A DNA stretch of 6,411 bases, from NCBI RefSeq assembly GCF_015207245.1, contig NZ_JADEXF010000222.1:1-6411 (forward strand), read 5' to 3'. How positions within the stretch are numbered: the first letter of the stretch is position 1; every line of letters begins with the position of its first letter. Made by a program: the position numbers and the translations under genes. The DNA comes from Nostoc cf. edaphicum LEGE 07299. Lineage in GTDB: Bacteria > Cyanobacteriota > Cyanobacteriia > Cyanobacteriales > Nostocaceae. The notes under the pieces are model-generated. The model did no database searches. It saw nothing but the letters and a program-made list of their open reading frames with translations, and was not told where the DNA came from. Below are positions 4,955 to 6,411 of this stretch, piece after piece.

Positions 4955-6411
4955 ATGCTACAAGACAAAGAATTAGAAATCCAGATGCAGTTTCTGGAAG
5001 AAGCAACAGATTACTTAAATACCTTAGAAGGGGTATTGCTGGAAATCGATACTAGTAACCGCATCGATTTGGATAAAATCAATGCTGCACTCCGGGCCAC
5101 TCATTCTATTAAAGGTGGCGCGGGGATGATGGGATTTAAATCGCTAAGTGATTTATCTCACCGTCTGGAAGATTCCTTTAAAGTTTTAAAAACTAAAAAA
5201 AATTCTTTAGAAATTGATACTCAGTTGCAAAGTTTATTGCTATCTGGAGTTGACTGGCTGCGTCAAATTGTCGAATTGCTTGCAGAAGGGAATGTTGTCG
5301 AAGATCAGTGGTTAGCAACTTTTTGTTATCCCATCTTCGATGAGTTGCACGATCGCTTGGGCGACCCCACCCCAGAAGATGCCTCAACTATGCTATCCCC
5401 AGAGGACGGGCAAGACGTTATCCCTTTGCTATTTGCCACAGAAGTAGAAGAGTGTTTGCAGCGTCTAGAATCTACATTGGCAGATCGCGAACAAGCTGGA
5501 TTGCCTGAAGAAATTGCAATCCTGGCAGCTGAATTAGGCGGTTTGGGAGAAATGCTCCAGTTGCCAGCTTTTAGCAAGCTTTGTCAGTCGGTAACGCAGC
5601 ATTTGGAAACTGTTGAACGCATCCCCGAAATTGCCCAGTTAGCATTGCAAGCATGGCGGCGATCGCAAGCTTTGGTGCTGACAAATCAGCTAGATAACTT
5701 ACCTACAGCTATTGACTTGGGTAGTTCGCAATCCCAGCTACTATTGCCAGCAGAAGTAATACCACAACTTCTCCCTACAGATGTCATCGACACAGAAGTA
5801 GTGTCAACAGCTGTTTGGCAAGCAGAGATCACTCCAGAAACTTGGGTTAAAGATGAAGCAATCGCCGCCAATTTTACATTTGTAGATGCAGAATTTGCTG
5901 AGGATGTAAATTCTGTCAATGTAACTGAACATAATACAATATTTGCTAAAGAAGAGAATCCTCCAGATGCCAAATTAAGCGAAGGCAAAGGAGAGACAGT
6001 TGCCGTTGGTAAAGAACGAGAAATTCATGAAAATAGCGTCCGAGTTCCTAGCAAACAGCTAGAGCAAATTAATGATTTATTTGGCGAACTGATTGTTCAG
6101 CGAAATGGCTTAAATTCGCAATTAGAAAGATTACGCAAACTCGTTCGCAACCTCAACCAGCGAGTCCAAATCCTCGACCGCGAAAACCAGGAATTACGTA
6201 TAATATCCGACAAAATTTCCACTCAAGCTACCTCACAGCTACAAGCTGAAAATGGCCACCAAGTACAAGGTATAAACACAGAATTTGATGCCTTAGAAAT
6301 GGATCGCTATAACGAATTAAACCTGCGATCGCAGGAAGTTATGGAAACCATTGTTCAGGTACAGGAAGTCACAACAGATGTGCAACTAAGTGTAGATGAT
6401 ACAGACCATAT
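4955..6411 (+). CDS. CheA/PilL-type chemotaxis histidine kinase, N-terminal part (3'-partial)
   Basis: The frame is open from ATG 4955 to the window end, giving 485 residues plus two bases, so the stop lies downstream. Residues 1 to about 110 form an HPt (P1) domain with the phosphorylatable His50 in ATHSIKGGAGMMGF (codon 5102-5104). Residues about 155-240 look like a second, degenerate HPt (LGGLGEMLQLPAFSKLC) with Ala where the histidine belongs. An acidic variable linker follows (about 245-357). Residues 361 onward start the P3 dimerisation domain (SVRVPSKQLEQINDLFGELI), interrupted by a Leu/Arg/Gln-rich probable coiled coil (about 385-435) and resuming at FDALEMDRYNELNLRSQEVM (444-463), a signature shared with PilL/ChpA-type kinases. 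The ATPase (P4), CheW-like P5 and any C-terminal receiver would lie beyond the window. It should autophosphorylate under receptor and CheW control and pass phosphate to the two upstream regulators. HIP1 sites and codon use agree with the neighbouring receptor gene. Confidence 0.93.
   Translation, partial: MLQDKELEIQMQFLEEATDYLNTLEGVLLEIDTSNRIDLDKINAALRATHSIKGGAGMMGFKSLSDLSHRLEDSFKVLKTKKNSLEIDTQLQSLLLSGVDWLRQIVELLAEGNVVEDQWLATFCYPIFDELHDRLGDPTPEDASTMLSPEDGQDVIPLLFATEVEECLQRLESTLADREQAGLPEEIAILAAELGGLGEMLQLPAFSKLCQSVTQHLETVERIPEIAQLALQAWRRSQALVLTNQLDNLPTAIDLGSSQSQLLLPAEVIPQLLPTDVIDTEVVSTAVWQAEITPETWVKDEAIAANFTFVDAEFAEDVNSVNVTEHNTIFAKEENPPDAKLSEGKGETVAVGKEREIHENSVRVPSKQLEQINDLFGELIVQRNGLNSQLERLRKLVRNLNQRVQILDRENQELRIISDKISTQATSQLQAENGHQVQGINTEFDALEMDRYNELNLRSQEVMETIVQVQEVTTDVQLSVDDTDH
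5659..5666. repeat. HIP1 palindrome GCGATCGC
   Basis: In the degenerate HPt-like region of cheA, spanning codons for Arg-Arg-Ser-Gln (residues 235-238). Confidence 0.9.
6325..6332. repeat. HIP1 palindrome GCGATCGC
   Basis: In the P3 dimerisation region of cheA, within codons for Leu-Arg-Ser-Gln. Confidence 0.9.

Noticed and set aside
4780..4968. Minus-strand 62-residue ORF with a repeating heptapeptide (SHWSLVI)
   Set aside because: The peptide repeat is a by-product of the 7-nt DNA repeat (three units equal seven codons); there is no ribosome binding site or family resemblance.
5193..5988. Minus-strand ORFs of 64, 83 and 100 residues
   Set aside because: All lie opposite the cheA frame, which has clear HPt and P3 motifs; none shows recognisable domains.

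Overview
The window reads as one co-directional (+ strand) chemotaxis-like signalling cluster from a filamentous, probably Nostocales-type cyanobacterium. The lineage call rests on four things: six copies of the palindrome GCGATCGC (HIP1), a heptanucleotide tandem-repeat region of the cyanobacterial STRR kind, an N-terminal PATAN-type (PatA-like) response regulator, and PilJ/PixJ-like receptor architecture. No identity was checked against a database.

Layout. (1) Positions 1-963: a PatA-like response regulator, cut off at its 5' end by the window edge, with a PATAN-like region, a Gln/Ser/Pro-rich linker and a C-terminal receiver. (2) 1026-1403: a stand-alone CheY-type receiver. (3) 1408-1905: a single-domain CheW adaptor, 4 nt downstream of cheY. 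(4) 1967-4774: a 935-residue methyl-accepting chemotaxis protein with TM1, a dCache-like periplasmic domain, TM2, HAMP, a GAF domain without the usual bilin cysteine, a second HAMP-like segment and a full MCP signalling hairpin. (5) 4775-4954: a 180-nt non-coding spacer made almost entirely of degenerate 7-nt repeats in two opposed orientations. (6) 4955-6411: the N-terminal 485 residues of a CheA/PilL-type histidine kinase, running off the 3' end of the window.

Together the genes form a receptor - CheW - CheA - response regulator pathway in the order PatA-RR, CheY, CheW, MCP, CheA. This order is known from the cyanobacterial pil/pix loci of Synechocystis and the hmp and ptx loci of Nostoc, which control type IV pilus motility, phototaxis and hormogonium behaviour. 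The non-bilin GAF argues for the pil/hmp (Tax3-like) type rather than the pix/ptx photoreceptor type, but orthology cannot be settled from this window, so gene symbols are left blank.

This is a recognisable kind of system rather than a new one. The points most worth a second look are the repeat-built spacer between receptor and kinase, whose last unit appears to supply the kinase ribosome binding site; the GAF domain that lost its chromophore cysteine; a second HPt-like segment in CheA with no phosphorylatable histidine; and a perfect palindrome between cheW and the receptor gene.
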